This document shows, in pieces, positions 23,601 through 34,300 of a DNA stretch of 64,000 nt. The stretch is from the NCBI RefSeq assembly GCF_029227915.1, contig NC_079884.1, forward strand, positions 17,920,001 through 17,984,000, given 5' to 3'. Source of the stretch: Hydractinia symbiolongicarpus (Eukaryota; Cnidaria; Hydrozoa; Anthoathecata; Hydractiniidae). Under the pieces are notes generated by a model. The model was not told the DNA's origin, made no database searches, and was given only the letters and a program-made list of their open reading frames with translations. The position numbers and the translations under genes are program-made. The first letter of the stretch is position 1, and every line of letters starts with the position of its first letter.

Positions 23601-23744
23601 ACTTTATGGTGCAACAAAGCTGCACTAGCTTTTATGGTGCGACAAAGCTGCACTAGCTTTTTATGGTGCGACAAAGCTGCACTAGCTTTTTATGGTACAA
23701 CAAAGCTGCACTAGCTTTTATGGTGCCACAAAGCTGCACTAGCT
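23601..23744. repeat. Five-copy minisatellite, 28-29 bp unit
   Basis: Five tandem units of the form TTATGGTGCGACAAAGCTGC plus ACTAGCTT, with differences at a few positions. It lies about 100 bp upstream of the Helentron coding start (minus strand), in the presumed leader. Tandem repeats near the 5' end are known in Helentron-type elements. Confidence 0.9.
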
Positions 23745-24024
23745 AAAGAAAAGAACAACAAGCACTGAGTAAATTACTGCTGATTATTCGACGATATATT
23801 GTGAGGAAAATTTTAAAACTAAAAAATCTGTAATTTGACTTGGTCAATCTGACTTCGTCGTGTACTTCTTTGAGAAATCATGGTCTATTCGATGAAAATA
23901 AATTCTGTAAAATAGACGCATTCAAATATAGTTCAGCGTCTGTCCATGGTTTCCGCATAGCAAATTTCGTGAGTCACTTACACTGTGTTCTAAACTCCCA
24001 AAACTGCGAAGAGCGTAGTCTCAC

Positions 24025-24051
24025 CATAGTCATAAGAAAAAAAGATAGTCT
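24025..24051 (+). repeat. P-like transposon left terminal inverted repeat
   Basis: 27 bases, identical to the reverse complement of 26987-27013, including a run of seven A. Target duplication GTCTCAC at 24018-24024. Confidence 0.92.
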
Positions 24052-24135
24052 AGAGGCAACGACCACCGACATTGTTTACGCAATGTATCCTTAACTTAGG
24101 TAGGACGACCCTCCGATATTGCACGAAAGTTAAAC

Positions 24136-25346
24136 ATGGCGGCTTCAGCACAGGAAGATTACTTAGCTGGTGACGAACTTGATGACTTGTTTCAGTTACT
24201 TGATGGTGGTTTTCTTGACGATGATGCAATTTTTAATGCAGATGTGAACGCTGTAGTTACTGAAGTAATGGATAACGAAAAAAATAAAGCTGTTTATCGT
24301 TGTCAACATTGTGAAATAATTTGTAAATCACAACGTGGTCTTACTAGGCATTGCAATGTTAAACATACATCAGCAACTATCACAACAAATTCTTGTGACT
24401 CTAGTATTTCCATACCACAGCTGTCAAAGGAAGAACAATGTTTGAAGAAATTTCACCCCTTAACTTTAAAATTAATTGTAAATAAATGTGCTGATTCATG
24501 CTTTAAAGATTTGTGTTTGCCTGAAAATATTAGATGCTTGTTCTCGAAAGAAAATTTTTTATTTTCAACTGATGATGCTATTGAACTATGGAACAAGTTC
24601 AGACCAATGATTGAAAAATATTCTGGGGATGCTGAAGATTTTTACATGTATTTTTATGGCATGTTGAAGGAAAATATCCTACCATCAAAATTTGAAGAAA
24701 CACGATTTAGCAATATTTTACTTGCAGAAGTGGCAAATCATATGTTGACCCATTTATCAGGCATTGGTAAAGATACACCCAAAGACCTACAGGTGGCAGA
24801 AATTTCAGAAAAGAGCTCAAAAGTTTAGATTATCTTGGTGGATATATTCTTCACAAGCTACATTCTAGGTTTCGATTTTCAAAGGCTACTTTAACAAATC
24901 GCACACAATTTATTGCACTGCTGCAAGCATGTAAGGTTGATAGCGATGATTCTCAGACATATATTAATATTCGTGATCGTGGAGGTTTGTGGAGAGTAAA
25001 CAAAAAAATGCAAGCAGTTTTCGTTAAATGTGAACAAATATTTCGGTTGTCAACTATTAATTTCCAAACCAAATTGGTATGTCACAACATAGTCCACAAG
25101 ATGCTAGAAAACCCTTCAATTTTATCTAATTTTAAGAGTGCCTGTTATGAAGTGGAGCCACAAGTTGATGAAGAAGTTAGTTTAAACTTGTTGGAGCATA
25201 TGTTAACATTGTTTACTAAAGTTCGCACCTTTTCATATGCTAAAGATATTCGTGAAAAACACAAGGCTGCTAAATAGAATTCAAAAAAACGTGCTTTGAG
25301 AGTTGAACTAAAGAAAACAGCTATTACTAAAGAACTGGGACATTAA
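24136..25346 (+). pseudogene. C2H2 zinc-finger companion gene of P-like transposon
   Basis: The start ATG (MAASAQEDYLAG) is followed by an acidic stretch, then one C2H2 finger, YRCQHCEIICKSQRGLTRHC with a final histidine at KH, at about residues 56-77. The rest is helical with no known domain; I recall similar single-finger proteins of unknown function from corals and hydrozoans. The first frame stops at 24826; the protein continues in another frame from about 24808 (LDYLGGYILHKL, GGLWRVNKKM) to a TAG at 25275, and then reads on in frame (KKRALRVELKK) to 25346. So there is one frameshift and one nonsense codon. Lying inside the terminal repeats, it is part of the transposon. A role as transposition regulator or DNA-binding partner is inference. 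Confidence 0.7.
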
Positions 25347-25359
25347 ATGTTTGCCAAGT

Positions 25360-25811
25360 CCTAGACATGGACTAAAAAAACTGTCAAAAAGGCTATTTTT
25401 ATAGCCACAAATTTTCAAAAAACATGTTTTGGCTTTAACTTATATGTTTTATTCTACGTGCCTGATTTATTTATTTACATTGTTTATTTAAACTTTATTA
25501 TTGTTAAGAAATTAGGAATGACAGTTATTCACAGGTTTTGTCGATAACGCCAAATATTCTCAGTGACTTATAAATCACTGATTGCAAGTTTTTTTCCAAA
25601 TATTTTTCAATTTGTAGAGTTGAAAAAAGTTCCAGGTGAAGTAAATACCATGTGTACCTACAAAATTTTGTTTTCTGCTAGAACCCTCCAGTCCCCAGTA
25701 TAAAGGGGACTAAAGAATGTGACCAAAAATATTGATAGCCAGTGTAATGTTTTTTTTTTAAAATTGTGGCTATAAAAATAGCCGGTTTGACAGTTTTAAT
25801 CCATGTCCGGG
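25360..25811. repeat. Nested inverted-repeat element between the two P genes
   Basis: Imperfect 60-base inverted repeats face each other: 25360-25425 and 25751-25811. Both contain GACATGGA, AACTGTCAAA and the self-complementary GGCTATTTTTATAGCC. It is either a MITE inserted into the transposon or a shared 3' region of the two convergent genes. It has no open frame. Confidence 0.75.
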
Positions 25812-25820
25812 ATGTAGCAT

Positions 25821-26838
25821 CTATTGAGAGTTTTTCTTTCTTTTTGGCAATGGACTATCATCAATAAGGTTAAATTTGCTACTACCTGAGGCACAAACAT
25901 TTCCAGCAATTGGTCGTACAGAAAATTGGCTTTTGATGGTGTTATCATTATAGCCTACATCTCTCACTGACGGGTTGTCACGGCGTGATCCAATAGCACG
26001 TTGTCTGCCAAAATAATTTTCTAAATCATCCTGGCAAAATCTTTCTGACAAAATATAACGTACGCCAAGTAAGAATTTGTTCAAGTAAGAATTTACAGAC
26101 TTCTTTAAAGGAATGTACAGTTATTTGTAATCGTTCATAAGTCTGCCAAGAGATGAACATATTCGATCTTGCCTGTGCAGTATAAGGATGATCATTGCGT
26201 TCTTTAATCGATTCCTTCCATAATTGGAAATAAGAGAGAAAATCGTCCAGCCAGGTGAAACGGATATCATCGATAGATTCATATGGTCTTAAAAATGGTT
26301 TTCTCTTCAATTCATGGTCAACAGTGTTTTTAACATTAAGGCAGTCAAAAAACTTATCCATCATGATGCAAAATTGTGCAGTGCCAGCTGCTTCAGGTGG
26401 ACCAAACTCATTAATTACATTTCCAACTGTTTCACTTAGTACTTGTGCAGCCAAACGGACTCTCATTTTAGAATAAGGTGTCAAATTTATGTGATCATTT
26501 GTCAACTTGTGCACTAACTTTAAGCCACTTTCAAGATCTTCATGATATAACTGAGGAAGATTCAGATATGGTATTTCCCCTTCTTTTAGTGACTTACGTG
26601 TAGGGTAAACATAAAATTGATCAGGCGAGAAATGACGTTCGCAAATATATAACTTGAAGGTATCAATACGCTTTCTCAGCTGCTTATCAATCACACGATC
26701 CTTTGTTATGATGTTGATCAATTTCTCACCCCATGTCTTGTTGAAATCACTATTTGGCAAAGGAACTTTGAAAATACTTATATCCTTATGTCTTCTGGAA
26801 GTGGAACAACCAAATATTGCGCAATTTTCCCCAGGCAT
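25821..26838 (-). pseudogene. P-element-like THAP transposase, internally deleted
   Basis: The first frame (26838-26026, 270 codons) begins with a THAP zinc finger: NCAIFGCSTSRR, a central tryptophan, YICERHFSPDQF, and the closing GEIPYLNLP. It then goes straight to LTPYSKMRVRLAAQVLSETV and AAGTAQFCIMMDKFFDCLNV, blocks of the GTP-binding/insertion domain, and SNMFISWQTYERLQITVHSF. The second frame (26084-25821) carries LSERFCQDDLENYFGRQR, SRRDNPSV and GYNDNTIK, the P-family C-terminus including the catalytic glutamate region. The N-terminal half of the RNase H domain is missing, so it resembles the short repressor-type deletion derivatives of P elements. The two frames are separated by a 16-bp tandem duplication (26066-26097). 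Confidence 0.85.
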
Positions 26839-26986
26839 ATTAGAATAAACATCAAACTGTTATGAAATCAAACCAAAACATACAGGCAATTATACGCCAT
26901 TTTGAACTTCTGTGCAGGATCGGAGATCTGGGTGCGAGCTTCATTTGCTTGCAAAAACATAAAACAATAGGCCATTGTTTGTCACC

Positions 26987-27013
26987 AGACTATCTTTTTT
27001 TCTTATGACTATG
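26987..27013 (-). repeat. P-like transposon right terminal inverted repeat
   Basis: Perfect inverted partner of 24025-24051. Target duplication GTCTCAC at 27014-27020. Confidence 0.92.
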
Positions 27014-27020
27014 GTCTCAC

Positions 27021-30000
27021 AGAAGCTTGGATTTGAAACACGGATCTCCACTTCGCTACAACCGTGAATTATGCTGGTTAAAATAGGGGGTAAAGTCTAT
27101 TGAAAGCAACAAAATACTTTTCTAAGCTAAGGACTCTAGCAAATGTACACATTTTTGCAAAAATTTACATGCAAATAAATATCTACTGCTTGGAAGTTAG
27201 GTTTGTTTTCGGGGTGAAACAAGACCTTAAACCACAATGAATGGCTATTGCAAGTAGTCTTTCTTGGTCCCTAGCTTAAATTTGTTGCACGTAGAAATAT
27301 TTCAATAATTTTGTTCATATTATAGAGCCTACATGCACAAGAATGCAAAATGTTACTTTGGCCGGTGTTGCAATATGGTGTATGTTTTCTTTCTTTGGGA
27401 ACTAGTTTAGCTAGCCAACTATACAAGTTGGCATTGGTTTTGCAGTAATACGTCTTCTCGATGTTGAAAATCCATCAGAGCAGTAAGTTAAATAACACTC
27501 CGTTGCCCTATTTAACAAGAATAATCATAAATATTGGTAGGAAATAAAATGTTTCTACCAAAAAAAACACTGGATGTGTGAACCTTCTGCAGCAAAGACT
27601 CTCACTTTTTTTATGAGCACTTAAAAGTAGTCTGGGTAATAGAAAATCTAGAAACCCGAGATAAGCCGGGAGCGGAGCGCTATTGCAGGAGCTTCCAGAC
27701 TATTCTTTTTCTTGTGACTATTGTTGTTTTCGCCCAATCTAGACATCAGCTTGGTACTCTCCTTTTTTTGTTGCTCTCCTTTTTTTTCTCGTGCACAGGC
27801 TTCGGGGACAGTACAGAGTTAAAGCTATTGAGAGAGGTCGTTAGTGCAGATTTTTTTTTGTTGCTTTTTTGTATATGAAGTATAAACCTTTATCGAACTG
27901 AAGTATTTATTATACAACACTATGATTGATCGGACAATTTTTAGGTTTAAGAAGTGGAGTTTTGGATGAGAAAATTATAGCTCCCATGATGTAAGTAGCA
28001 GTCTTTGCTGACAGTACTAGATGCGATCAAAAGTCAAGTCCCTTAACCTAAATGCTAACTTCGGCAACCGCAATCAACATGATGTAAACTGTGAGTCCAC
28101 CATATAGTGAGAGAAAAGCGGAAAGGATTCGAGATTAAGAAAACCCAATCTTTTAAAAGTTATTTTTTCTGCACGACGATATTTTTCTGTACGACGACAG
28201 ATGAACAATTCACGGTGAAACATTGTTAAAACTTAGTATTTACAATATAAAAATCTTCTTTTTCACTCAACAATACAAAAATCAAACATAAACGATGTTT
28301 AAAACCGTGGTAACTAAACTTCTGTAAACATTTAACGCGACTGCTTGCACATTGTACTCATTCTTTAACCTTACAACCTAGTTTTTAATACTAACTTAAT
28401 AATACTAATTTTGGCGGTTACATATTTTCTCAGGCGATTGTTTGTAAAAAGCTTCGCGGATATTAATTTTCGCGAATGAAGTTGTATATTAAAAAGAAAA
28501 GCCAAAGAATACGACAAAAATAACTGGTCTTTTTCTTTGAAATTGACAAAATTAGATTGCGAATTTTTATTTTTTCTTGGAATTGTGGAAGAAGAGATAG
28601 CGAATTGCGTAATTTTTCTAGGTATTGCGGAAGAAAAGATGGCGAATTTAGGCTAAATTCGCAATCTTTAATCCCACAATCTTTTCTTCCGCGATATTTG
28701 CACGCGCTATAGTTTCTTGCCTTAAGGTACTTTAATTGCTGTGATCTGATTGGTTGATTTCAATCCTCTATTATCTTCGTTATAAATAGCCTAAAATGAT
28801 TTCCATCTTTGCCCTTCGATGAGAGCTGCAGCTGTCGAAACGTATCCTTAATAGAATCGCGTGTTTAAGACATGATAATATCTATATTATTCCATAACAA
28901 TGACTGAATAGACAAGTGGTAATATTTCTAAAATATTTTGTGGGCACATTATGGACCGTAGTCCGCAAAATGCGCGGAAATAGTTACCTGCGAAACGAAT
29001 TACTATTAGTTACTTCATTGGCCAATTGTTTCACCAATTTTTGTTTTTAGAAAAAATACTGGCAGACAGGGAGCTCAGGCAGGTAAACCATACTTGTCGA
29101 AGACACAAATTCTCACCTATACCACTGTGGGTAATATGAATAAACAATACCAATACCAGCTTTCTGTCCTCTTTTAAAAAAGATTGCATTTATTTTTATA
29201 AATTAAACAGGAAATTGCGGTCGGTTGAAATCATACATAACGAAAAAACGTTTTAGTCTACGTGTTCCTGTAAAGATGTCGATATGATACAATATTTTGT
29301 ATTTGAGGGGGTCGGGTTAAAATTCAAGCCAAATTGTTCATAAAACTAATTAGAACATGGTGTGTCAAAAGAGGAAGGAAAACTAGTTAAGAATAAAACC
29401 AACCTCTGACGTGTTGATTAAGATTTTTAGGAACGCTCTGTGTACAAGGTCGTGAAACTTTCTGCCTCCCTTAAAATTCTTTTTACCAAACATTCTATCA
29501 CTCCGAACAAAAGTTTCATTTCAAAAACACATGGTATGCAAGCTTTGTCCTCTACGTGTGAGAACGCAAAACCAAATATGAGTTTTGCTTTTGTGAGAGC
29601 GCGTGTGAAAAAAATAAAATAAAAAAAATAAACTTCATATTTTTCAAAAAGTTGAAACTTTATATGTTAATACAACATTGTCCAGATAAAAAACAATAAA
29701 TTATACGACACACAAATTCTTGGCTACGATTCTTAAATACATAGCGAAATACACATCATAATAATTTTTTTGTTTGTTTGTTTGCTTGTTTGTTTGTTTT
29801 GCTGAAAATAAAAAATAAAAATTTCACTGCATAAAGTCTCTAAATTCTGGCTAGCTATAAGAAACTCCACAATCAGAAAGAAATTTTACGTATTGTGACA
29901 TCAAAAGACTTTAACGTAGCGTCCTTTCAAGTCATCCTAAAATTGTTAAGTTTTAAAAATATTTTTTCACTTCACTTCATTTTGCCTGAAAAATTTCAGC

Positions 30001-31359
30001 AACAACAGCTTCTTTTTTATCTTAACTAAGCGCCATACTTCAATAAAAATAGTTAAAGATAAAGGTCTTCTTCCTTAACTTAATATCAGGAAAGATTCAG
30101 GTTTCAGTTTCCGCGAGAAAACAGTAAGCAATTTTTAATCCAGTGAAATGAGCAATAACAATGACTCGAATCCAGTGTGATAAAACTTTCCTGAAGACCG
30201 CTGCCGTCGCCTTGACGAAAAGGTAAACCAACATATCACACTACTCCGTATGTGTAATTTAATAACACCAGCACATATATGCCAAACTTATTTCTGGCAT
30301 TTTGCAACACACCTTTTTTGTACTTATTGTTGCAAGCATAAGTTTTCAAGCAATAGTATTTCTCGCGTATTAATTTTCGCGCAATTTTTCCATACAGAAG
30401 GAAAATAGTAAAATTTATAGTTTAAGACAAAATAAACATGCATAAGTATTTTTAGCACGTTTTAATTTTCGCCCAAAATGTTTTAAGGCTTAAAAAACCT
30501 TTTTGCCGAATGCTCGAAAATTATATCAAGGCGAATGTCTGCAAGCCAACAAGTAAATTTGGCATATAGTTCTACTTTTTCTCCCTTATTCACGCTCTTT
30601 AATCTTGTCTAAAACACGCCTATAACACGCCTTTTTTCTTAAGCTCAACACTGTGGCACAAGAAAGAATTTGCTTCTCTGACCAGTACGGTTAAGCCAGC
30701 TCAGCTCCCTGCAAAATGCACTTAAGCGAAAAGTACGAACAGATAACGTCAATACGATAGGCGTCAGATCAGGGCGGCGCAATAAAATATTGACATATAC
30801 ATAAGAAGGAAAAGAAGCTGTAAACAAACGTTAACAGCACCTCAAAGAAGAAAATTTTTACGGAAAAAAGATTTTGTAGTAATTTATCAGCTGTAAATCC
30901 CCGGGGTTTTCCTTAGACTTTTCTCGGAATTACGTTTTACATTTACGCAAATAATTTCCTGCAAAAATCACTTCCTGTAAAATTACGTATTTAAGGAAAC
31001 GCAAAAACAATGATTTTAAATAGACCATTTGGTATTCATTTTCGGCTTTTCTTTATAAGCGACTGTCATTTTTTTCTGAGATCAGTTGCCGTTCTATGTC
31101 GTTGAAAATCAAACCGTGCTTGTGTAAACCTTGTTTAAGAAAGTCCCTTTCTTGCGTGGTAAACGGCTGCCCATGTTATGCACTAATATTTCTCTTCTCT
31201 AAGACAAAAAAAAAGAAATATGAAAAAAAGGGAATCTGTAATTGATCCTGCAACAAATAGATAATTTGATAAAATTCTCTTTTTAAGAAACGTGAAAACA
31301 GGGAAGGTTACGCGTTCTGTGATATTACTGTAGTTGTAGTTGCAAAGAGTTACTTTGAT
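27021..31359. other. Non-coding region downstream of TERB1
   Basis: No gene recognised over about 4.3 kb. It contains a P-terminus-like sequence (27695-27720), TTCGCG-type repeats with a foldback near 28550-28690, a hammerhead-like motif near 28814-28840, and a (GTTT)n tract at 29771-29802. Small frames at 29440-29622 and 30645-30827 have no motif. The TERB1 3' UTR must begin here just below 31360, but I see no obvious AATAAA close by. Confidence 0.45.
27695..27720 (-). repeat. P-element-like terminal repeat, second isolated copy
   Basis: CCAGACTATTCTTTTTCTTG then TGACTA matches the right inverted repeat of the P-like transposon (CAGACTATCTTTTTTTCTTA then TGACTATG) with a few changes. A TAGTCTGG word in the opposite orientation lies at 27628, so a short folded relative may be present. 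Confidence 0.5.
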
Positions 31360-34300
31360 TTAATCAGAACAACTTAATCGTGATACCTTCATCTGTTTGT
31401 ATTTATTTCTCAGATCATCTGCATGACGACCAGATTTAAATGGATAGGAATTTAAAATCGCTGTCCAACGGGTTCCGTATCGTTCTATCCCTGCGAATTA
31501 TTAAAAAGAACTCACTATAATTCGAACAAAAACAAATTAAAATCTATTTAGGGATTTCGCAACATAATCAAGAATAGGTCAGTATGAACCTCGTAAAATA
31601 AATTGGATTTCTTCCTTGGTGTATTCCTGTCGTCGTCGACGTGCTGTGCTTGCACTCGTGTTAACCGTCGTCAATCGCTAAAAATATACATCTCAGCTCT
31701 TGCTATCTCATTTGCGAAATTAAATCTCCACGAAAAAAATACTTTTGCCTTATCCCCCAAACTCTTTTTTAACTGGAACTTGCAAAATAATCGATTCGCG
31801 AAAAATACTATAAAAACTTCACAAATGGCGTGCGCAAAGTTTATGATAATAAATTCCATGACTAAACATGAAACAAACGAATTAATAAGATAAGATACAT
31901 ACCGAGCACATACTTTCGTCGTCGTCACTACTATCACCATTATGCTCTGATCGAAAACTAAAAACAGACATGCTTTCCCAATTATGAAACGGAACCTTCT
32001 CTTGTGTTTTATTTTTATCACAGATTGCGAAGTCTTTTTTCTTGCTTGGCGTTTCTCTAAACGTTTTCCACCCTGCAACATTTGAATTCTTTATAGCCTT
32101 CTCTATAAGTAGGTCTCTATTTTGGAAAGCATCTACGTGGTAATCGCAGCCTTTTTTACGTAGAATAGCCATAACGTTACGACTGTTCATCAGAGACAAT
32201 GGTCCACGTTGAAATGGATCGCAGCCTATACAGGCTATTATATTTTTATTGCATCTCTCCTCCACTGTGTTAAAATTCTTGTTGTCTTTCTTATGTAGGT
32301 AAGTTTTTGAACACTGTGTGTTAAAATCAACAAAACCACTGGACAAACTTTCTCTCTCTAAGTAGTTTTGATTTTCTTCCTTCTCCTTAGTGCTTTTTTT
32401 CCCAGATAACACTATTTTCTTTTTAATAGAAAGGCCTTCAAAATTCAACGTTCTTTTAACTTCATCCCAGTTGACCGTTCCTCGTTGCTCAGGGGTGAAA
32501 CATTGGTCAACATATACCTCATCACGGCTAATAGGTATTCGGCCCTTGGTTGATGAGTGTTTTCGTGGTGCATGCTGAAGGTATTCGTAATTTGGCTTTG
32601 AAGATTTAACTTCACTTATTGGTGTAAAGGTATTTTTTATAGTATCGCCATTCCCTTTAGTTTTCATCCTGTTCAACTGCAGTCTTCTTTTTTTCAATAA
32701 AGGAGTTAGTACTGGCACCTTAAACTCGTGCTTTCTTGTTTGCTCTCTCCATCGTTGAACTTTTTCAATAACGCTTGGTACCCTAAACTCTGTGATTGAT
32801 AACTGATCAGAGCATTGATTAGTTCGTGTAATATTGATAGAGTTGTTAGGAATTAATGCACTGTTTTCCATAGTTTCGACATCGTCAGAAATACTTTTTA
32901 CATCAATGCTCGTTTGAAACAAAGCAGGCCTTTCATCATTTTCATCAAAATTTAAATCTTGATGAAAATCCTTGTTTGGAGACCTATTGCCTTTCTTTTC
33001 CATATATTCATCGGATGTTTGTTTATCATAAGCCTCCATAGGAAACTTGTTCTGATATTTGTGGGCATACCTACCCTCATGCACACGGACATGTGTTACA
33101 CCACTATTTCGTAGTGGGGTAACCGCCTGAAACGCTGAAACGTGATGAATGGTGCACGGTTTAGGTGGTGCTGTACAGGCCTGATGAAGATAAACCATTC
33201 TTAAAGGAGTAAAATTTAATTTTTCAACGCTATTTGAGAATTTAGTTTTGCTATGTGTTGAATTAACATGTGGGGACTGTTGTATATGAGACACACAAGA
33301 TCCTCCGCAATCTGAAGTCTGACTTGTGATTTCCACACGCAGGTTGTTTATATCAGCTTTGAAGTTTTTTAGCAGTTGAGTTTGTTCCTTTAACATCTGC
33401 ATCATTTTTTTGTTAACTTTTGGAGACTTCGGTGAATGTTCAGAGAGCTTTTTTGACGAATCCTTTCGTCCACTACGCAAATTTGTTTTCAAAGGTATCT
33501 TTTGAGGTTTTTTCACTGTGCTATCTTCGATGTGCTTTATCAAATCATTTACCTGTTTTAAATGTTCTGGATCGGAACTTTTTATTGAGCGCAACAAACC
33601 TTTTAAAAATTTCCTATTCTTCTTCTCTTTCTTCGGACTTTTTTTCTTACCGGAAAAGAAACTCAATATACCAGATAGGCTGCTTAAAGGTTCATTGTCT
33701 TCTGCCTCTGATTCGTTAATTTGATGATCTATAATGTCACATACAAGAAAGGTACAATACATTTTTGGGGAAAAACTAGATTTACCGAATATAATAGTGC
33801 ATTTTTGCGCAATATAAAAAACCTAATCACAAGAAATATGTTATAGCTTTTAATCTGGTTCTCCCGCGTTTTCAAAATAAAATAACATTCTCTATATATT
33901 CCCAACAATATTAAATTTCACGAATTTAGAAAAGAATTGATAAAAAGTTAAAACTAATACCCATAAAAAATCTTATTTGGTTAAATTTCAATATAATAAC
34001 TAGTGAATCTGTTTAATTTCTCATAATAAACGATAAGAGGAAGCGTGGAACGATATAGGCAGGTTCTGTTGGACTAAATGGTTGGGTTTTCATTTGACTT
34101 GAAGAAGAGATCGTGCTAACAAGAGATACCTGACAGGTTTTGCATGCAACTGTGTAATATTGATGTCCCGATTTTTGCTGTGATGTCATCCTGTATTACA
34201 AATAGTTCTAAATTAGCTACTGTAAAAAAAATAAGATTCCACATGATGAAAATATTTTTTTTACTTTATATATCATTAGTAATTTCTTTGGTAAAAAGAT

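Larger units (their letters stand above)
17418..23744 (-). mobile_element. Helentron (Helitron with endonuclease)
   Basis: A rolling-circle transposon on the minus strand. In coding order it has a cysteine-protease-like domain, a basic repeat region and zinc finger, a DUF6570-like region, HUH Rep nuclease, PIF1-type helicase and an AP-type endonuclease. The terminal endonuclease marks it as a Helentron rather than a canonical Helitron. About six frame changes (near 22255, 21985, 21785, 20600, 20435 and 18020) make it inactive. A five-copy minisatellite lies 5' of the coding region. I could not place the exact ends or the terminal hairpin. The P-like transposon begins about 280 bp beyond the minisatellite. 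Confidence 0.85.
24025..27013. mobile_element. P-like transposon, 2,989 bp, two genes
   Basis: Perfect 27-bp inverted repeats bound the element: 24025-24051 starting CATAGTCATAAGAAAAAAAG, and its reverse complement at 26987-27013. The 7-bp sequence GTCTCAC lies just outside each end (24018-24024 and 27014-27020). Ends beginning CA, inverted repeats near 30 bp and a 7-8 bp duplication fit the P superfamily. Inside are two convergent genes: a C2H2 protein on plus and a THAP-type P transposase on minus, with a nested inverted-repeat element between them. Both genes are damaged. Confidence 0.9.

Noticed and set aside
28814-28840. A functional hammerhead ribozyme
   Set aside because: The 5' core reads TCGATGA rather than CTGATGA, so catalysis is unlikely as written; kept only as a low-interest finding.
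31882-33762. A 626-residue single-exon gene starting at 33762
   Set aside because: The open frame is TERB1 exon 11: an AG acceptor at 33729 and a GTATGT donor after 31903 join it in phase to exons 10 and 12. The upstream ATG lies in intron 10.
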